NCBI RefSeq assembly: GCF_001420995.1
Contig: NZ_CP012184.1
Location: 3,456,501 to 3,520,500, forward strand
Source of the DNA: Pseudonocardia sp. EC080619-01
Lineage (GTDB): Bacteria; Actinomycetota; Actinomycetes; Mycobacteriales; Pseudonocardiaceae
Reading direction: 5' to 3'
Length of the DNA stretch: 64,000 nucleotides
Position numbers and translations under genes: made by a program. Under the pieces are notes generated by a model. That model worked only from the letters and a program-made list of their open reading frames with translations, made no database searches and was not told the DNA's origin. Positions 43,131 through 53,676 of the stretch are shown piece after piece. The first letter of the stretch is position 1, and every line of letters starts with the position of its first letter.

Positions 43131-44696
43131 TCAGCGGAGCCCGCCCTGGGCGACCGGGGCGGCCCGGACGCCCAGCCCCGGCACCAGCGTGCCGCCGCGC
43201 CGGATCAGCGCGGTCTGCAGCCCGAACACCGCCACCACACCGGCGACGATCAGGAACCCGGTCCGGAACGTGTCGTGCGGGGCCAGCACCCCGATCGCGC
43301 CACCCAGCACCCACGCCGTCTGCAGCACCGTCTCCGACCGCCCGAACGCCGACGCCCTGGCGTGCTCGGGCAGGTCCCGCTGGATCACCGCGTCCAGGCA
43401 GACCTTCGCCAGCGCGCTCGCCGACGACGCCACCAGCGCCGCGACCACCGCCGCCGGGACCCCGGGCAGCAGCGCGACCCCGACGGCGGCGAGCAGCGCC
43501 GCGGCCGCCGCCGCCAGGACCACCGGCTCCACCCGGCCGAACCGGCTGCGCGCACCGACGGCGTTGCCGAGGAACAGCCCGGCACCGGCGGCCGCGCCGA
43601 CCATGCCGATCACGAACAGCTGTCCCGCCGGGTCCCCGGCGGGGGCCTGCTCGGCCCCGGCCTTCACCACGAACGCGACGAACAGCGTGAGGAACCCGGT
43701 CAGCACCCGGACGGCACTGGTGCCCCACAGCGCGACCAGCACCGCGCGCGTCGCCGGCACCCTGGCCCGTGCCGGACCCGGCCGCCCGGCGGGGACCGCG
43801 GCGGAGACCTCGCCCGCCGTCGACTCGACCCAGCGGGGGATGCGCAGGCACAGGACGGCCCCGGCGACGCCGAGCGCCGCCGTCCACCACAGCGCACCGG
43901 GGGAACCCAGCAGCGCCGCCGCGCCCGCGGCGACCGCACCGGCCACCCCGCCCGCGGCCATGCCGAACGTCGTCAGCCGCGAGTTCGTCGTCGCCAGCGT
44001 GATCGAGGACGGCAGCACCCGTGGTGTCACGGCGGCCTTGAGCACCAGGAACGACTTGCTCAGCACCATGATCCCGAGGGCCGCCGGGTACAGCAGCCAG
44101 GTGTCGAGCTGGAACACCAGCACCACGGCGAGCACGGCCCGCCCGGCGCAGGACACCGCCATCGCGATCCGCCTGCCCCGCTGCAGCCGGTCCAGCGCCG
44201 GCCCGATCACCGGTGCGACCAGCGCGAACGGGGCGACGGTGATCGCCAGGTAGAGCGCGACGTTCGCCTTCGACTCGGCCGTCGCGGCCGCGAAGAACAG
44301 CGTGTTCGCCAGGGCGACGGCCACCGCGGCGTCGAGCGCGTAGGTCAGCATCGTGGCGTAGGTGAGCGCCGTGAGCCCGGAGCGGTCCGCGCCGTCGGCG
44401 GTCGCGGCCCGGCGGAACAGGCCGACCGCGCGCCCGGACAGCTCCCGGGTGCGGTGCACCGCCACCCGGGTGACGGTCAGCTTCCGCGGCCCGGACGCAC
44501 CGGCCCGGGGTGGTTCCGCGGTCGCGGTCGAGGACCGGGTCGTGTCGGACCGCGCGGAGCCGTCCGCCTCGGTACCCGGGTACCGGAGCGTCGAGTCCGA
44601 GCTGATCGGCGTCGTCCGCGGGTCGGTGCGCGGCGCACGGGACGGCGGGCCCGCCGCCGTGCGTGCACGACGGCGCCGGAACGGGTTCCCTGCCAC
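43131..44696 (-). CDS. Major facilitator superfamily transporter with long cytoplasmic N-terminus, 521 aa
   Basis: About 12 membrane helices from residue 105 onward, with MFS loop patterns (GPALDRLQRGRR for the 2-3 loop). The first 100 residues are basic, Ser/Thr-rich and hydrophilic, longer than usual. The substrate is not predictable; this subgroup in actinobacteria is often annotated as a multidrug or uncharacterised exporter. The GTG start at 44696 is the longest; a later start is possible. It lies upstream of the lipoprotein gene on the same strand. Confidence 0.8.
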   Translation of the reverse strand: MAGNPFRRRRARTAAGPPSRAPRTDPRTTPISSDSTLRYPGTEADGSARSDTTRSSTATAEPPRAGASGPRKLTVTRVAVHRTRELSGRAVGLFRRAATADGADRSGLTALTYATMLTYALDAAVAVALANTLFFAAATAESKANVALYLAITVAPFALVAPVIGPALDRLQRGRRIAMAVSCAGRAVLAVVLVFQLDTWLLYPAALGIMVLSKSFLVLKAAVTPRVLPSSITLATTNSRLTTFGMAAGGVAGAVAAGAAALLGSPGALWWTAALGVAGAVLCLRIPRWVESTAGEVSAAVPAGRPGPARARVPATRAVLVALWGTSAVRVLTGFLTLFVAFVVKAGAEQAPAGDPAGQLFVIGMVGAAAGAGLFLGNAVGARSRFGRVEPVVLAAAAAALLAAVGVALLPGVPAAVVAALVASSASALAKVCLDAVIQRDLPEHARASAFGRSETVLQTAWVLGGAIGVLAPHDTFRTGFLIVAGVVAVFGLQTALIRRGGTLVPGLGVRAAPVAQGGLR

Positions 44697-44784
44697 GCCC
44701 CCATTGTGCCGAGAGGGACCGACGGTTTCGCCGCGTCCCGGGGGACCGGGCGCGCCGTCACCCGTGCGGCGCAGCGGCCGGCGG

Positions 44785-45681
44785 TCAGGCGTCCGGCACC
44801 GGCAGCCGCACCCGGAACGTCGACGGCCAGAGCTTCCCGGTCAGCAGGTACTCGTCGCCGGAGACGTGCGCGATGCCGTTCAGCACGTCGGCACCGGCCC
44901 GCCGCCCGGGAGGCAGGAGGCCCGCGGCGTCGACGACGGCGTCGACCACACCGGTCGCCGGGTCGATCCGGACGAGCCGGTCGGTCTGCCAGACGTTCGC
45001 CCACACCCGGTCGCCGACGCACTCCAGCTCGTTCAGCTCGGACACCGGCGCACCGTCCAGGGTGACGGCGACCGACCCGGTCTCCGCCAGGTCGGCAGGA
45101 TCGTGGAAGCGCAGCCGGTCGGTGCCGTCGGACCGGACGACCCGGGCCCCGCCACCGTCCGTCCCGCCGGACAGGCACAGTCCCCAGCCCTCGCCGTCGA
45201 CCGGCACCTCGCGGCGCGGTCGCAGGGTCGCGCGGTCCCACTCGATCGCGACGCCGTCGGTCCAGGTCAGCTGCCAGATCCGGTCCCCGGCGACGGTGAT
45301 CCCCTCGCCGAAGTAGGAACCGGGCAGCGGGCTCGACGCCCGGACCGCACCGGTGCCCGGGTCGAGGGCCCGGATCTCGGACTCGCCCACCCGGCCGGTC
45401 CCCTCGTAGAGGGTCCCGTCGCGCAGCTCCAGGCCCTGGGTGAACGCGTCCGTGTCGTGCGGGATCTCCGCCAGCACCTCCGGCCGGACGACCGGGATGT
45501 CGCCGGTGCGGGACACGACGGCGGGCGTCGCGGACCCGGCGGCGCCGCAGGCGGACAGCACCAGGGAGCCGCAGAGGGTCAGGAGGAGAGCCGACCGGCG
45601 GATCCGGGGGAGCGGTGGGGCGGTGCGCCGGCGCGGCGCCGTGCGGTCGTGCGCGGGCCGGTCGGCGGGACGGGTGGGCAC
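44785..45681 (-). CDS. Glutaminyl-peptide cyclotransferase-like lipoprotein, 298 aa
   Basis: A basic N-terminus, signal helix and lipobox LSAC (SLVLSACGAAG) precede a five-bladed propeller of the plant/bacterial glutaminyl cyclase type. Signatures are PHDTDAFTQGLEL, YEGTGRVGES, YFGEGITV, WQLTWTDG, LNELECV and VLNGIAH. The family converts N-terminal Gln to pyroglutamate on secreted proteins. The GTG at 45681 gives a long N-terminal tail; a shorter start nearer the signal is possible. Divergent from the DUF3027 gene with a 39-bp gap. Confidence 0.87.
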   Translation of the reverse strand: MPTRPADRPAHDRTAPRRRTAPPLPRIRRSALLLTLCGSLVLSACGAAGSATPAVVSRTGDIPVVRPEVLAEIPHDTDAFTQGLELRDGTLYEGTGRVGESEIRALDPGTGAVRASSPLPGSYFGEGITVAGDRIWQLTWTDGVAIEWDRATLRPRREVPVDGEGWGLCLSGGTDGGGARVVRSDGTDRLRFHDPADLAETGSVAVTLDGAPVSELNELECVGDRVWANVWQTDRLVRIDPATGVVDAVVDAAGLLPPGRRAGADVLNGIAHVSGDEYLLTGKLWPSTFRVRLPVPDA

Positions 45682-45720
45682 CGCACCAGCATGCCCGGGA
45701 CCGGGTGGCACACTGGTGAG

Positions 45721-46566
45721 GTGACTGCAGGTGAGGACCAGGCCACTGTCGAGGTGCCGGGCACGCCCGTGCCCGAGGTGACCCCCGCGCCCGCCGGGCC
45801 ACGGCCCGCGCCGCCCCAGCTGTTCGACGCCGTCGAGGCCGCCCGGTCGGCCGCCGTCGACGAGGCCGCCGACGAGCTCGGCGCCGCCGGTGCGGCCGCC
45901 GCCGTGGGGACGCACCTGGGGACGGACGTGGAGGACGACGGCGCCGTGACCCACTCCTTCGTCGCCGATCTCCCCGGCTACCGCGGCTGGCGGTGGGCGG
46001 TCACGATCGCGAGCGCGGGGGAGGGCGAGCCCGTCACCGTCTCCGAGACGGTGCTGCTGCCCGGCGACACGGCGCTCGTCGCCCCCGACTGGGTCCCGTG
46101 GGACCAGCGGATCCGCCCGGACGACCTGAAGCCGGGCGACCTCCTGCCGGTCTCGCCGGACGACCCGCGCCTGGTCCCCGGCTACCTCGACTCCGGCGAC
46201 CCCGCCGTCGACGACCTGGCCCGCGAGGCCGGGCTCGGCCGCGAGCGCGTGCTGTCCCCGCTGGGGCGCTCCGACGCCGCCGAGCGCTGGACCGACGGCG
46301 AGCACGGCCCGTCCGCCGATCTCGCCCGTTCCGCCCCGGCGTCCTGCGGGACCTGCGGGTTCCTGGTGCCGCTGGCCGGCGCGCTGCACGGCTCGTTCGG
46401 GGCGTGCGCCAACGCGTCGTCCCCGGCCGACGGGCAGGTCGTCGCGGTCGGGTTCGGCTGCGGCGCGCACTCGTCGGTCGCGGAGACCTCCGGCTCGCCG
46501 GTGTACGTCTCCGCGCTGGTCTACGACGACGGCGTGGACCTCGAACCGGTCGGTCCGGGGTCCTGA
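45721..46566 (+). CDS. DUF3027 family protein, 281 aa
   Basis: Matches the actinobacterial DUF3027 pattern: a central domain with GYRGWRWAVTIA, LLPGDTALVAPDWVPWDQRI and RPDDLKPGDLLP, then a Cys-containing C-terminal part (CGTCGFLVPL, FGACANA, GFGCGAHS) that may bind a metal. Cytoplasmic, function unknown. GTG 45721 start. Its stop TGA overlaps the probable CTG start of the sacsin-like gene (CTGA), so the two are coupled, and these two genes are a conserved actinobacterial pair upstream of mshA-type loci (from memory). Confidence 0.8.
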   Translation: MTAGEDQATVEVPGTPVPEVTPAPAGPRPAPPQLFDAVEAARSAAVDEAADELGAAGAAAAVGTHLGTDVEDDGAVTHSFVADLPGYRGWRWAVTIASAGEGEPVTVSETVLLPGDTALVAPDWVPWDQRIRPDDLKPGDLLPVSPDDPRLVPGYLDSGDPAVDDLAREAGLGRERVLSPLGRSDAAERWTDGEHGPSADLARSAPASCGTCGFLVPLAGALHGSFGACANASSPADGQVVAVGFGCGAHSSVAETSGSPVYVSALVYDDGVDLEPVGPGS

Positions 46567-49361
46567 GCACCGACCCGTTCGGCACCGCCGCGCTCCGGGA
46601 GGGCGTGCTCGCGGCGTGGGCGTCGTCGCCGACCCGGTTCCGCGAGGACGTCAACGCCGAGGACGACCTGCGCCGTGGCGGCTACGCCGACACCTGGGTC
46701 GCCGAGCTCCTGCAGAACGCGGCCGACGCCGCCGTCGCGGCCGGGGTGCCCGGGCACGTCCGCGCGACGGTCGCCGGGGACGAGCTGCGGATCGCGAACA
46801 CCGGCGCGCCGCTCGACGCCGCCGGGGTCGCCGCCCTGGCCGCGCTGCGGGCGTCGGCGAAGCGGGACGCCGCGGGCGCGACCGGCCGCTTCGGCGTCGG
46901 GTTCGCCGCGGTGCTCGCCGTCTGCTCGCGGCCCCGCCTGGTGACGGCAGGCGGCGGGGTCGCGTTCTCCGCGTCCCGGACCGCGGACGAGGTCCGCGCG
47001 CTCGGTGGTGCGGCGGAGGCGGAGCTGGCACGCGACCCGCGGGTACCCGCGCTGCGGCTGGTCTGGCCGTCGGACGAGGCCCCGCCGCCCGAGGGGTACG
47101 CCACCGAGGTCCGGCTGCGGCCCGACCACGGTGACCCGGCGGCGCTGCTCGACGAGCTCGCCCGGTCCTGCCCCGACCTGCTGCTCGCGCTGCCCGCTCT
47201 CGAGCGGGTGGAGGCGGGCACCGAGGTGCTCACCCGCACCCCGTCCGGCGACGGCGCCGTGCGGGTCGGCGACCGGGAGTTCCTCCTCGCGGGTGACGGC
47301 GCGGTGCGCTGGGCGCTGCCCTGCGAGGACGGCCGGCCGAGGCCGCTGCCCGTCGACGCCGGGGAGGTGCTGCACGCGCCCACCCCGAGCCTGGAGCAGC
47401 TGTCCCTCCCCGCCCGGCTGCTCGCCCCGTTCCCGCTCGACCCGGACCGGCGACGGATCCGGGCCGACGACCCGGCCACGGCCGAGCTGGTCGACGCTGC
47501 CGCGACGGCCTACGTCGCGCTCGTCCGGTCGGTGCCCGCCGCGGACCGGGCGGCGCTGGTGCCCGAGCCGGCCTTCCCCCGGTCCCCGCTCGACGGCCGG
47601 CTGCGCGAGGCGATCGGGGCGGCGCTGGCCCGTGCCCCGTGGCTGCCCGCCGCCGGCGAGCACGGCACCTCCGGGCTCCTCGCCCCCGACCGTGCCGAGT
47701 GGCTCGACCTGGGCGGACCGGCCGAGGGCCTGCCGGAGCTGCTCGCCGCCGCCGACCCGGCGTTCGGGCGGCTCGTCGCGTCCGGTGTCGTCCCGCCCGC
47801 GGGTCTGGACACCGACCGGGTCGGCGCGGCGGCGCTGGCCGAGCGGCTCACCGGCGTCGAGGCGGGACCGGCGTGGTGGCGGTCGCTCTACGCGCTGCTC
47901 GCCCCGGCCGTCGACACGGTCCCCGGTCTCGCCGCCGAGCTGGGTGCGTTGCCCGTCCCGCTCGCCGACGGGCGCCTGGTCCCCGGCCCGGCCTCCGTGC
48001 TGATCGCCGAGACCGGCACCCCGGCCGTCCCGGAGCTGCGGATCGCGCACCCGGACGCCGTCCACCCGCTCCTGCACCGCCTCGGCGCCGCGGACGCCGA
48101 CCGCGCGGCCCTGCTCGCCGCCCCGGCCCTGCACGCGGCCGTCGAACGCTCCCTCGACGACGCCGAGGCCGGTCTCGACACCGCACCGCTCGCCCGCGCG
48201 GTGCTGGCGCTGCTCGACACCCCGTCGGCGGAGCGGGACGGCCGGTTCGGGGCCCTCGCCCTCACCGACGACCGGGGCCGCCCGGCGCGTGCCGACGAGC
48301 TCGTCCTGCCCGGTGCCGCGGTGCGCGACCTCCTCGACCCGGACGCCCCCGTCGGCACCGTCGGTGCCGGGTGGCTCGACGCCGGGGCCGACGCGCTGGT
48401 CGCGGCCGGGGTGCTGGACGGCTTCGTGGTCGCCGCGTTCGACCCGGACGTGCTGCACGACGCGGACGCCTACGACGCGGACGACCACGACCACGACGGC
48501 GAGCACGAGCCGCCGGCCGTCCGGGACCTGGACCTCGTCGCCGACGACGCCTGGCCGGAGGCGCTCGCCCTGCTCGCCGGTGGCCGCGAGACGCGCGCCG
48601 CGATGCTCACCGGGTACACCGCCTGGTGGCTGGGCAGGCACGTGCGGATCGGCGGGCGGCTGCCGTCGACCTGGCGGCTGCTGTCGGCGTCGTCGGTGGC
48701 CGGGCTCTACGACCCGGTGCCGGAGCTCCCCGGCGTCGACGACGCCGTGCTCGCGGCGGTCGGCGTCCGCGACGGGGTCACGATCGGCGCGGCGGACGAG
48801 GCCGTCGAGCTGCTCGACCGGCTGGCCGACCCGGACCGGCAGGTCGCCGGGGACGTCGCGGGCACCGTGCACTCCGCGCTGACCGCCGCGTACGCCGCGG
48901 GCGTCGTCGAGCTCGACGACCTCGACCCGCCCGGGCACGTCCGCACGGTGACGGGCGCGGTGGCGGGATCGGACCGCGCCGTCGTCCTCGACGCGCCGTG
49001 GGTGCTGCCCGCACTCGGTGACGAGCCTGCCGTCCCGGGCGGTGACGACCCGGTCGCCCTCGCCGAGCTGCTCGATCTCCCGCTGGCGTCGGACCGGGTC
49101 ACCGGCACCGTCCGCGGGGCCGGACGGCCGGTGGCGTGGACCACGCTCCCGGAGATCGTCCCGGCCTGTCTCGCGGTCGGCGCCGAGCCGCCCGACGGCG
49201 AGCTGCGGGTGCACGACGAGCTGGTCGTCGACCTCGACGACGGCCGCGCGGTGACCGTCCCGGCCTGGCCGGGCACGGCCGGTGAGTGGCACGCGTCGGA
49301 CCCGCTGCGGGCGCTGGTGGCCGCGCTGGCCCTGCGACGCCGTGTCAGGATGACCCCGTGA
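46563..49361 (+). CDS. Sacsin-like N-terminal ATPase-domain protein, about 932 aa
   Basis: The N-terminal GHKL/Hsp90-type ATPase motifs are visible: [11 protein letters not shown] (N-box), DELRIANTG (G1-like, with Asn after the Ala) and GRFGVGFAA (G2). The rest is a long Asp/Ala/Leu-rich region without a recognised domain. Cytoplasmic; the role in bacteria is unknown. Start problem: no ATG/GTG/TTG precedes the conserved [13 protein letters not shown]; the CTG at 46563 overlaps the DUF3027 stop and would retain it. GTG 46605 is the alternative and would remove 14 residues. The stop overlaps the mshA GTG. Confidence 0.8.
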   Translation: MSTDPFGTAALREGVLAAWASSPTRFREDVNAEDDLRRGGYADTWVAELLQNAADAAVAAGVPGHVRATVAGDELRIANTGAPLDAAGVAALAALRASAKRDAAGATGRFGVGFAAVLAVCSRPRLVTAGGGVAFSASRTADEVRALGGAAEAELARDPRVPALRLVWPSDEAPPPEGYATEVRLRPDHGDPAALLDELARSCPDLLLALPALERVEAGTEVLTRTPSGDGAVRVGDREFLLAGDGAVRWALPCEDGRPRPLPVDAGEVLHAPTPSLEQLSLPARLLAPFPLDPDRRRIRADDPATAELVDAAATAYVALVRSVPAADRAALVPEPAFPRSPLDGRLREAIGAALARAPWLPAAGEHGTSGLLAPDRAEWLDLGGPAEGLPELLAAADPAFGRLVASGVVPPAGLDTDRVGAAALAERLTGVEAGPAWWRSLYALLAPAVDTVPGLAAELGALPVPLADGRLVPGPASVLIAETGTPAVPELRIAHPDAVHPLLHRLGAADADRAALLAAPALHAAVERSLDDAEAGLDTAPLARAVLALLDTPSAERDGRFGALALTDDRGRPARADELVLPGAAVRDLLDPDAPVGTVGAGWLDAGADALVAAGVLDGFVVAAFDPDVLHDADAYDADDHDHDGEHEPPAVRDLDLVADDAWPEALALLAGGRETRAAMLTGYTAWWLGRHVRIGGRLPSTWRLLSASSVAGLYDPVPELPGVDDAVLAAVGVRDGVTIGAADEAVELLDRLADPDRQVAGDVAGTVHSALTAAYAAGVVELDDLDPPGHVRTVTGAVAGSDRAVVLDAPWVLPALGDEPAVPGGDDPVALAELLDLPLASDRVTGTVRGAGRPVAWTTLPEIVPACLAVGAEPPDGELRVHDELVVDLDDGRAVTVPAWPGTAGEWHASDPLRALVAALALRRRVRMTP

Positions 49362-50644
49362 CGATCGACGACTCGAGGGCGCTGCCGCGCCGGGTCGCGG
49401 TGCTCTCCGTGCACACCTCCCCGACCGAACAGCCCGGTACCGGCGACGCCGGCGGGATGAACGTCTACGTGGCGCAGACCGCGATCCGGATGGCCCGTCG
49501 TGGCGTCGAGGTGGAGATCTTCACCCGCGCCACGTCGTCCGAGCAGCCGCCGACGGTGGAGCTCGCGCCGGGTGCGACGGTCCGGTTCGTCGCGGCCGGT
49601 CCGTTCGAGGGGCTCGGCAAGGACGACCTGCCCAGCCAGCTGTGCGCCTTCACCGCGGGCGTGCTGCGCGCCGAGGCCCGGCACGAACCCGGCTGGTACG
49701 ACGTCGTCCACTCGCACTACTGGCTCTCCGGCCAGGTCGGGTGGCTGGCCCGGGACCGCTGGGGTGTGCCGCTGGTGCACTCCGCGCACACCCTCGCCAA
49801 GGTCAAGAACGCCGCGCTGGCGGCCGGGGACACCCCGGAACCGCGGGCCCGGGTGATCGGCGAGGACCAGGTCGTCGCCGAGGCGGACCGGCTCGTCGCG
49901 AACACCGAGATCGAGTCCAAACAGCTGCTCGACCTCTACGACGCCGACCCGCGCCGCACCGTCACCATCCCGCCCGGGGTCGACACCGACCGGTTCCGGC
50001 CCGGCGACCGGGCTGCGGCCCGCGCGGAGCTGGACCTCCCGGCCGACGCCGTCGTGCTCGCCTTCGTCGGCCGCATCCAGCGACTCAAGGCCCCGGACGT
50101 GCTGCTGCGCGCCGCCGCCGAGCTGCTCGCCCGGACGCCGTCGCTGCGCGAGCGGCTGGTCGTGCTGATCGCGGGCGGGCCGTCCGGGTCGGGGCTGGCC
50201 GAGCCGACCTCGCTGCACGAGCTGGCCGCCGAGCTGGGTATCACCGACGTCGTGCGGTTCCTCCCGCCCCGCGGCGGCGACGACCTGGTGACCGTCTACC
50301 GGGCGGCCGACGTGGTCGCCGTCCCCAGCCACAACGAGTCGTTCGGTCTGGTCGCGCTGGAGGCCCAGGCCTGCGGCACCCCGGTCGTCGCGACCCGGGT
50401 GGGCGGGCTGCCGGTGGCCGTCGCCGAGGGCCGGTCCGGGCTGCTCGTGACCGGGCACGACATCTCCGACTGGGCGGACGCGCTGGGCGAGCTGGCGCTG
50501 GATCCGGCCCGCCGGGAGCGGATGGCCGGTGTCGCGGCCGGGCACGCGCGCCGGTTCTCCTGGGACCGCACGACCGACGCCCTGCTGGGCGCCTACGACG
50601 AGGCCCGCGCCGAGTTCCGCGCGCGGGTGCTGGGACGGGTATGA
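49358..50644 (+). CDS. mshA: D-inositol-3-phosphate glycosyltransferase MshA, 428 aa
   Basis: First enzyme of mycothiol biosynthesis: transfers GlcNAc from UDP-GlcNAc to 1L-myo-inositol-1-phosphate. GT4/GT-B fold with [11 protein letters not shown], the glycine-rich acceptor loop [21 protein letters not shown] and the nucleotide-sugar EX7E motif [12 protein letters not shown] 49358 overlaps the sacsin-like gene stop (GTGA) and gives the expected family start. Length is normal. It is an actinobacterial marker gene. Confidence 0.95.
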   Translation: MTIDDSRALPRRVAVLSVHTSPTEQPGTGDAGGMNVYVAQTAIRMARRGVEVEIFTRATSSEQPPTVELAPGATVRFVAAGPFEGLGKDDLPSQLCAFTAGVLRAEARHEPGWYDVVHSHYWLSGQVGWLARDRWGVPLVHSAHTLAKVKNAALAAGDTPEPRARVIGEDQVVAEADRLVANTEIESKQLLDLYDADPRRTVTIPPGVDTDRFRPGDRAAARAELDLPADAVVLAFVGRIQRLKAPDVLLRAAAELLARTPSLRERLVVLIAGGPSGSGLAEPTSLHELAAELGITDVVRFLPPRGGDDLVTVYRAADVVAVPSHNESFGLVALEAQACGTPVVATRVGGLPVAVAEGRSGLLVTGHDISDWADALGELALDPARRERMAGVAAGHARRFSWDRTTDALLGAYDEARAEFRARVLGRV

Positions 50645-51126
50645 GCGACGACGATCTCGACACGGTGATCGGCGACGCGCTCGCCGACATGGAGGTCGAC
50701 CACGTCCACCGGGGTGCGGGCCAGTGGCTCGTCACGCTGCCGGGGGAGGCCCGCCTGCAGACCCAGACCTGGCTGCTGGTCCGCGAGCAGACCCTCGCGG
50801 TGCAGGCGTTCGTGTGCCGCAGGCCGGACGAGAACTTCGAGGGTGTCTACCGGTTCATGCTGCTGCGCAACGCCAAGCTCTACGGCGTGCACTACTGCCT
50901 GGACCGGGTCGGTGACATCCACCTGGTGGGCCGGGTCCCCCGGCACGCGGTGACCGCCGACGAGGTCGACCGGCTCCTCGGCTCGGTGCTGGAGACCGCG
51001 GACGGCGACTTCAACACCTTCCTGGAGCTCGGTTTCGCCTCGTCGATCCGGCGCGAGTACGCGTGGCGGACCGCGCACGGCGAGTCGACGGCGAACCTGA
51101 AGGCGTTCGAGCACCTCGTCGAGTGA
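50641..51126 (+). CDS. YbjN-domain (type III secretion chaperone-like fold) protein, 161 aa
   Basis: Small acidic protein of the YbjN family: [39 protein letters not shown] and [13 protein letters not shown] are typical. It follows mshA by an ATGA overlap, as in mycobacteria (Rv0486-Rv0487 order). Function is unknown. It is the last gene of a four-gene coupled series starting at DUF3027. A near-palindrome with arms GTGACCCG and CGGGTAAC, followed by TTTT (51138-51159), may terminate it. Confidence 0.9.
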   Translation: MSDDDLDTVIGDALADMEVDHVHRGAGQWLVTLPGEARLQTQTWLLVREQTLAVQAFVCRRPDENFEGVYRFMLLRNAKLYGVHYCLDRVGDIHLVGRVPRHAVTADEVDRLLGSVLETADGDFNTFLELGFASSIRREYAWRTAHGESTANLKAFEHLVE

Positions 51127-51136
51127 GCCGGCCCGC

Positions 51137-51159
51137 CGGTGACCCGCGGGTAACTTTTC
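51137..51159 (+). terminator. Weak terminator-like hairpin after the YbjN gene
   Basis: GTGACCCG and CGGGTAAC form a stem with one mismatch, followed by TTTT. It lies 10-30 nt after the YbjN stop. The short T-run makes it only suggestive. Confidence 0.35.
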
Positions 51160-51193
51160 ACGGCGCACCCGGCGCGGGGGATCACCGTGCCCT

Positions 51194-51199
51194 TAGCAT
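51194..51199 (+). promoter_or_regulatory. Putative -10 element (TAGCAT) of the 51268 ligase gene
   Basis: TAGCAT matches TANNNT and lies 68 nt before the likely TTG start, leaving a normal leader with a Shine-Dalgarno. Confidence 0.35.
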
Positions 51200-51267
51200 G
51201 TCCCGCGACCCCGGGCGGCCGAGCCGGCGCCCGGCCCCCGAGATGGACCTCGCGAAGGAGCGAAGCC

Positions 51268-52845
51268 TTGTCGATGCGCAGCCCGTACCCGGATGTCGAC
51301 ATCCCCGACGTCTCGCTGACCGAGTTCCTGTTCGCCGACGGGTTCGGTGATCGGGCGGACGCGCCCGCGATCCTGGACGGCACGAACGGCAGCCAGCTGA
51401 CCTACACCGAGTTCCACGACCTCGTCGAGAAGATCGCGGGCGGGCTCGCCGCCCGCGGCGTCGTGCAGGGCGACGTCGTCGCCCTGTTCGCGCCGAACCT
51501 CCCGCAGTGGGCGGCGCTGTTCCACGGCATCCTGCGTGCGAACGGCATCGTGACCAGCGCGAACTCGATGTACACCGCCGGGGAGCTGGCGCACCAGCTG
51601 CGCGACTCCGGCGCGAAGATGGTCATCACCGTCTCGCCGTTCCTGGACCGGGCCGTGCCCGGCGCCAAGGAGGCGGGGCTCTCCGAGGACGTCGTGCTGA
51701 CGATCGACGCGACCGAGGGTCACGACTCGCTGGCCGATCTCGTCTCGTCCGGCGCGCCGGCCCCCGAGCTCGCGACGAGCTCGACCGACACCGCGGTGCT
51801 GCCCTACTCGTCGGGCACCACCGGCCTCGCCAAGGGCGTGATCCTCACCCACCGCAACCTGGTCGCGAACCTGCTCCAGGTGCAGGCGATGGGGGACGTC
51901 ACCGACCAGACGAAGATCATGGCGTTCCTGCCGTTCTTCCACATCTACGGCATGACCGTGATGATGAACCAGGGCCTGCACGCCCGGGCCACGGTCGTCA
52001 CGATGCCGAAGTTCGATCTCGAGCAGTTCCTCGGGATCGTGCACGAGTACCGCGTCGACCGGCTCTACATCGCCCCGCCGGTCGCCGTCGCGCTGGCCAA
52101 GCACCCGGTCGTCGACTCCTACGACCTGTCCTGCGTGAAGACGATCTTCTCCGGCGCCGCGCCGCTGGACGGCGAGCTCGGCCGGGCCGTCGCCAGGCGG
52201 CTCGACTGCACCGTGCTCCAGGGCTACGGCATGACCGAGCTGTCCCCGGTCAGCCACTGCATGCCCGACGACCGCGGCGACCTCGACCTGAACTCGTCCG
52301 GCTTCGCGCTGCCGAACATCGAGTGCAAGCTGGTCGATCCCGAGTCCGGCCAGGAGGTCGGCGTCGGCGAGCGCGGCGAGCTGTGGGTGAAGGGCCCGAA
52401 CGTGATGGTCGGGTACCTCAACAACACCGACGCCACCGACGCCACCAAGGACGCCGAGGGCTTCCTGCACACCGGTGACATCGCCGTCGTCGACGACGAG
52501 GGCGTCTACTCGATCGTCGACCGGGTCAAGGAGCTCATCAAGTACAAGGGCTACCAGGTGCCGCCCGCCGAGCTGGAGGCCCTGCTCCTGACCCACGAGA
52601 AGATCGCCGACACCGCGGTGATCGGGGTCAAGGACGCCGAGGGCGAGGAGGTCCCGAAGGCGTTCGTGGTGAAGCAGGCCTCGGGTGCGGACCTGACCGA
52701 GGACGAGGTCATGTCGTTCGTCGCCGGGAAGGTCGCCCCGCACAAGAAGGTGCGGGTGGTCGAGTTCATCGACCAGATCCCGAAGTCGGCGTCGGGCAAG
52801 ATCCTGCGCAAGGACCTGCGGGCCCGGGAGACGTCGAACGCCTGA
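51268..52845 (+). CDS. 4-coumarate-CoA ligase-like AMP-binding ligase, 525 aa
   Basis: ANL ligase with P-loop SSGTTGLAKG, motif YGMTELSPVSH, hinge DRVKELIKYKGYQV and C-terminal catalytic Lys in KSASGKILRKDL. It resembles the 4CL/FadD family acting on aryl or acyl acids. TTG 51268 is the likely start, because GAAGGAG lies 7-8 nt upstream; the ATG at 51274 would be 13 nt from it. It differs clearly from the ligase at 38808. It lies where gpmA normally follows YbjN in mycobacteria-like loci. Confidence 0.87.
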   Translation: MSMRSPYPDVDIPDVSLTEFLFADGFGDRADAPAILDGTNGSQLTYTEFHDLVEKIAGGLAARGVVQGDVVALFAPNLPQWAALFHGILRANGIVTSANSMYTAGELAHQLRDSGAKMVITVSPFLDRAVPGAKEAGLSEDVVLTIDATEGHDSLADLVSSGAPAPELATSSTDTAVLPYSSGTTGLAKGVILTHRNLVANLLQVQAMGDVTDQTKIMAFLPFFHIYGMTVMMNQGLHARATVVTMPKFDLEQFLGIVHEYRVDRLYIAPPVAVALAKHPVVDSYDLSCVKTIFSGAAPLDGELGRAVARRLDCTVLQGYGMTELSPVSHCMPDDRGDLDLNSSGFALPNIECKLVDPESGQEVGVGERGELWVKGPNVMVGYLNNTDATDATKDAEGFLHTGDIAVVDDEGVYSIVDRVKELIKYKGYQVPPAELEALLLTHEKIADTAVIGVKDAEGEEVPKAFVVKQASGADLTEDEVMSFVAGKVAPHKKVRVVEFIDQIPKSASGKILRKDLRARETSNA

Positions 52846-52879
52846 TCCCTCCGTACGACCCACCGGGACGGTGTCGTGA

Positions 52880-52915
52880 CCTGCGGAACCGCAGGGACGG
52901 CGCCGTCCCGGTTTT
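52880..52915 (+). terminator. Rho-independent terminator-like double hairpin after the ligase gene
   Basis: A CCTGCGG/CCGCAGG hairpin is followed by a strong GGGACGGC/GCCGTCCC hairpin (52894-52909), then TTTT at 52912-52915. It lies 35-70 nt after the stop at 52845. The remaining gap to 53081 shows only a possible Shine-Dalgarno and promoter for the next gene. Confidence 0.65.
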
Positions 52916-53081
52916 CGTGGGCGGAGGTCACGCCGATCGGCGGAGGGCGGACGGTCCCCGGGACGGTGTGGCCCGCCGGGGAGGTACCCGGTCCCGCCGC
53001 ACGGCCCCGGGAGCATTGCCCCGGAGGGACGACCGGGCCACGCTGGCAGGCACCGGAACCGCGTATCGAGGTGCGACAGCG

Positions 53082-53648
53082 ATGGACGAGGTCAGACGGT
53101 CCGAGACCGACCACGACGATCCTCGTGAGGAGGCGCGTAACCGCCGGGCGGCACAGGCCGACCACGACGCGGACGGGCGCGACCGCGGCGCCGAGCGTCT
53201 GGCACGTGCCGCGAAGGAGCGCGACGACCACGCGGCGGAGCGGGACCGGGCGGCAGCGGCCCGCCAGGCCGCGCTCCTCGCCGGCGCGCTCCCGGCCGAC
53301 CACGAGGGTCACGTCATCGGCGCCCCGGACGCCGACGGCCCGGCCTCGGGTGGACGGGAGCAGGCCGAGGTCGACCGCGAGGTCGACCGGAGCATGCTCG
53401 ACGCCGCGAGGCCGGAGTTCGCCCACCTGATCCGCCAGGTGGGGGAGCACTACGTCCGGCGGACGGAGCTCCTCCACGAGCTACGGCTGCTGGCGGCCGA
53501 CCGCGCCGCCGCCGCCGAGGACCGGCGCAGAGCCGCCGCGGACCGCGAAGCCGCCGGCCGGGACCGGGTGACCGGTGCGGCAGACCGTGCCCGCGGTGCC
53601 GCCGACCGCGACCAGCGCGAGATCGAGCAGGCGCAACGCGACCCGTGA
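53082..53648 (+). CDS. Highly charged Arg/Asp/Ala-rich helical protein, 188 aa
   Basis: No family recognised. Two arms of heptad-like charged repeats (RDRGAERLARAAKERDDHA and DRAAAAEDRRRAAADREAA) flank a less repetitive middle (residues about 60-130). Coiled-coil or extended single helix is likely. Similar charged runs occur as linkers in actinobacterial signalling proteins, but no signalling domain is present here. ATG 53082 has GAGGTG 8 nt upstream. Convergent with the AraC gene at 53677. Confidence 0.65.
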   Translation: MDEVRRSETDHDDPREEARNRRAAQADHDADGRDRGAERLARAAKERDDHAAERDRAAAARQAALLAGALPADHEGHVIGAPDADGPASGGREQAEVDREVDRSMLDAARPEFAHLIRQVGEHYVRRTELLHELRLLAADRAAAAEDRRRAAADREAAGRDRVTGAADRARGAADRDQREIEQAQRDP

Positions 53649-53676
53649 TCCGGACGGCGACGGGGCGTCCGGACCG

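Noticed and set aside
51127..51267. Starting the ligase upstream at 51187
   Set aside because: The additional residues do not match the family; GAAGGAG is placed for the TTG at 51268.
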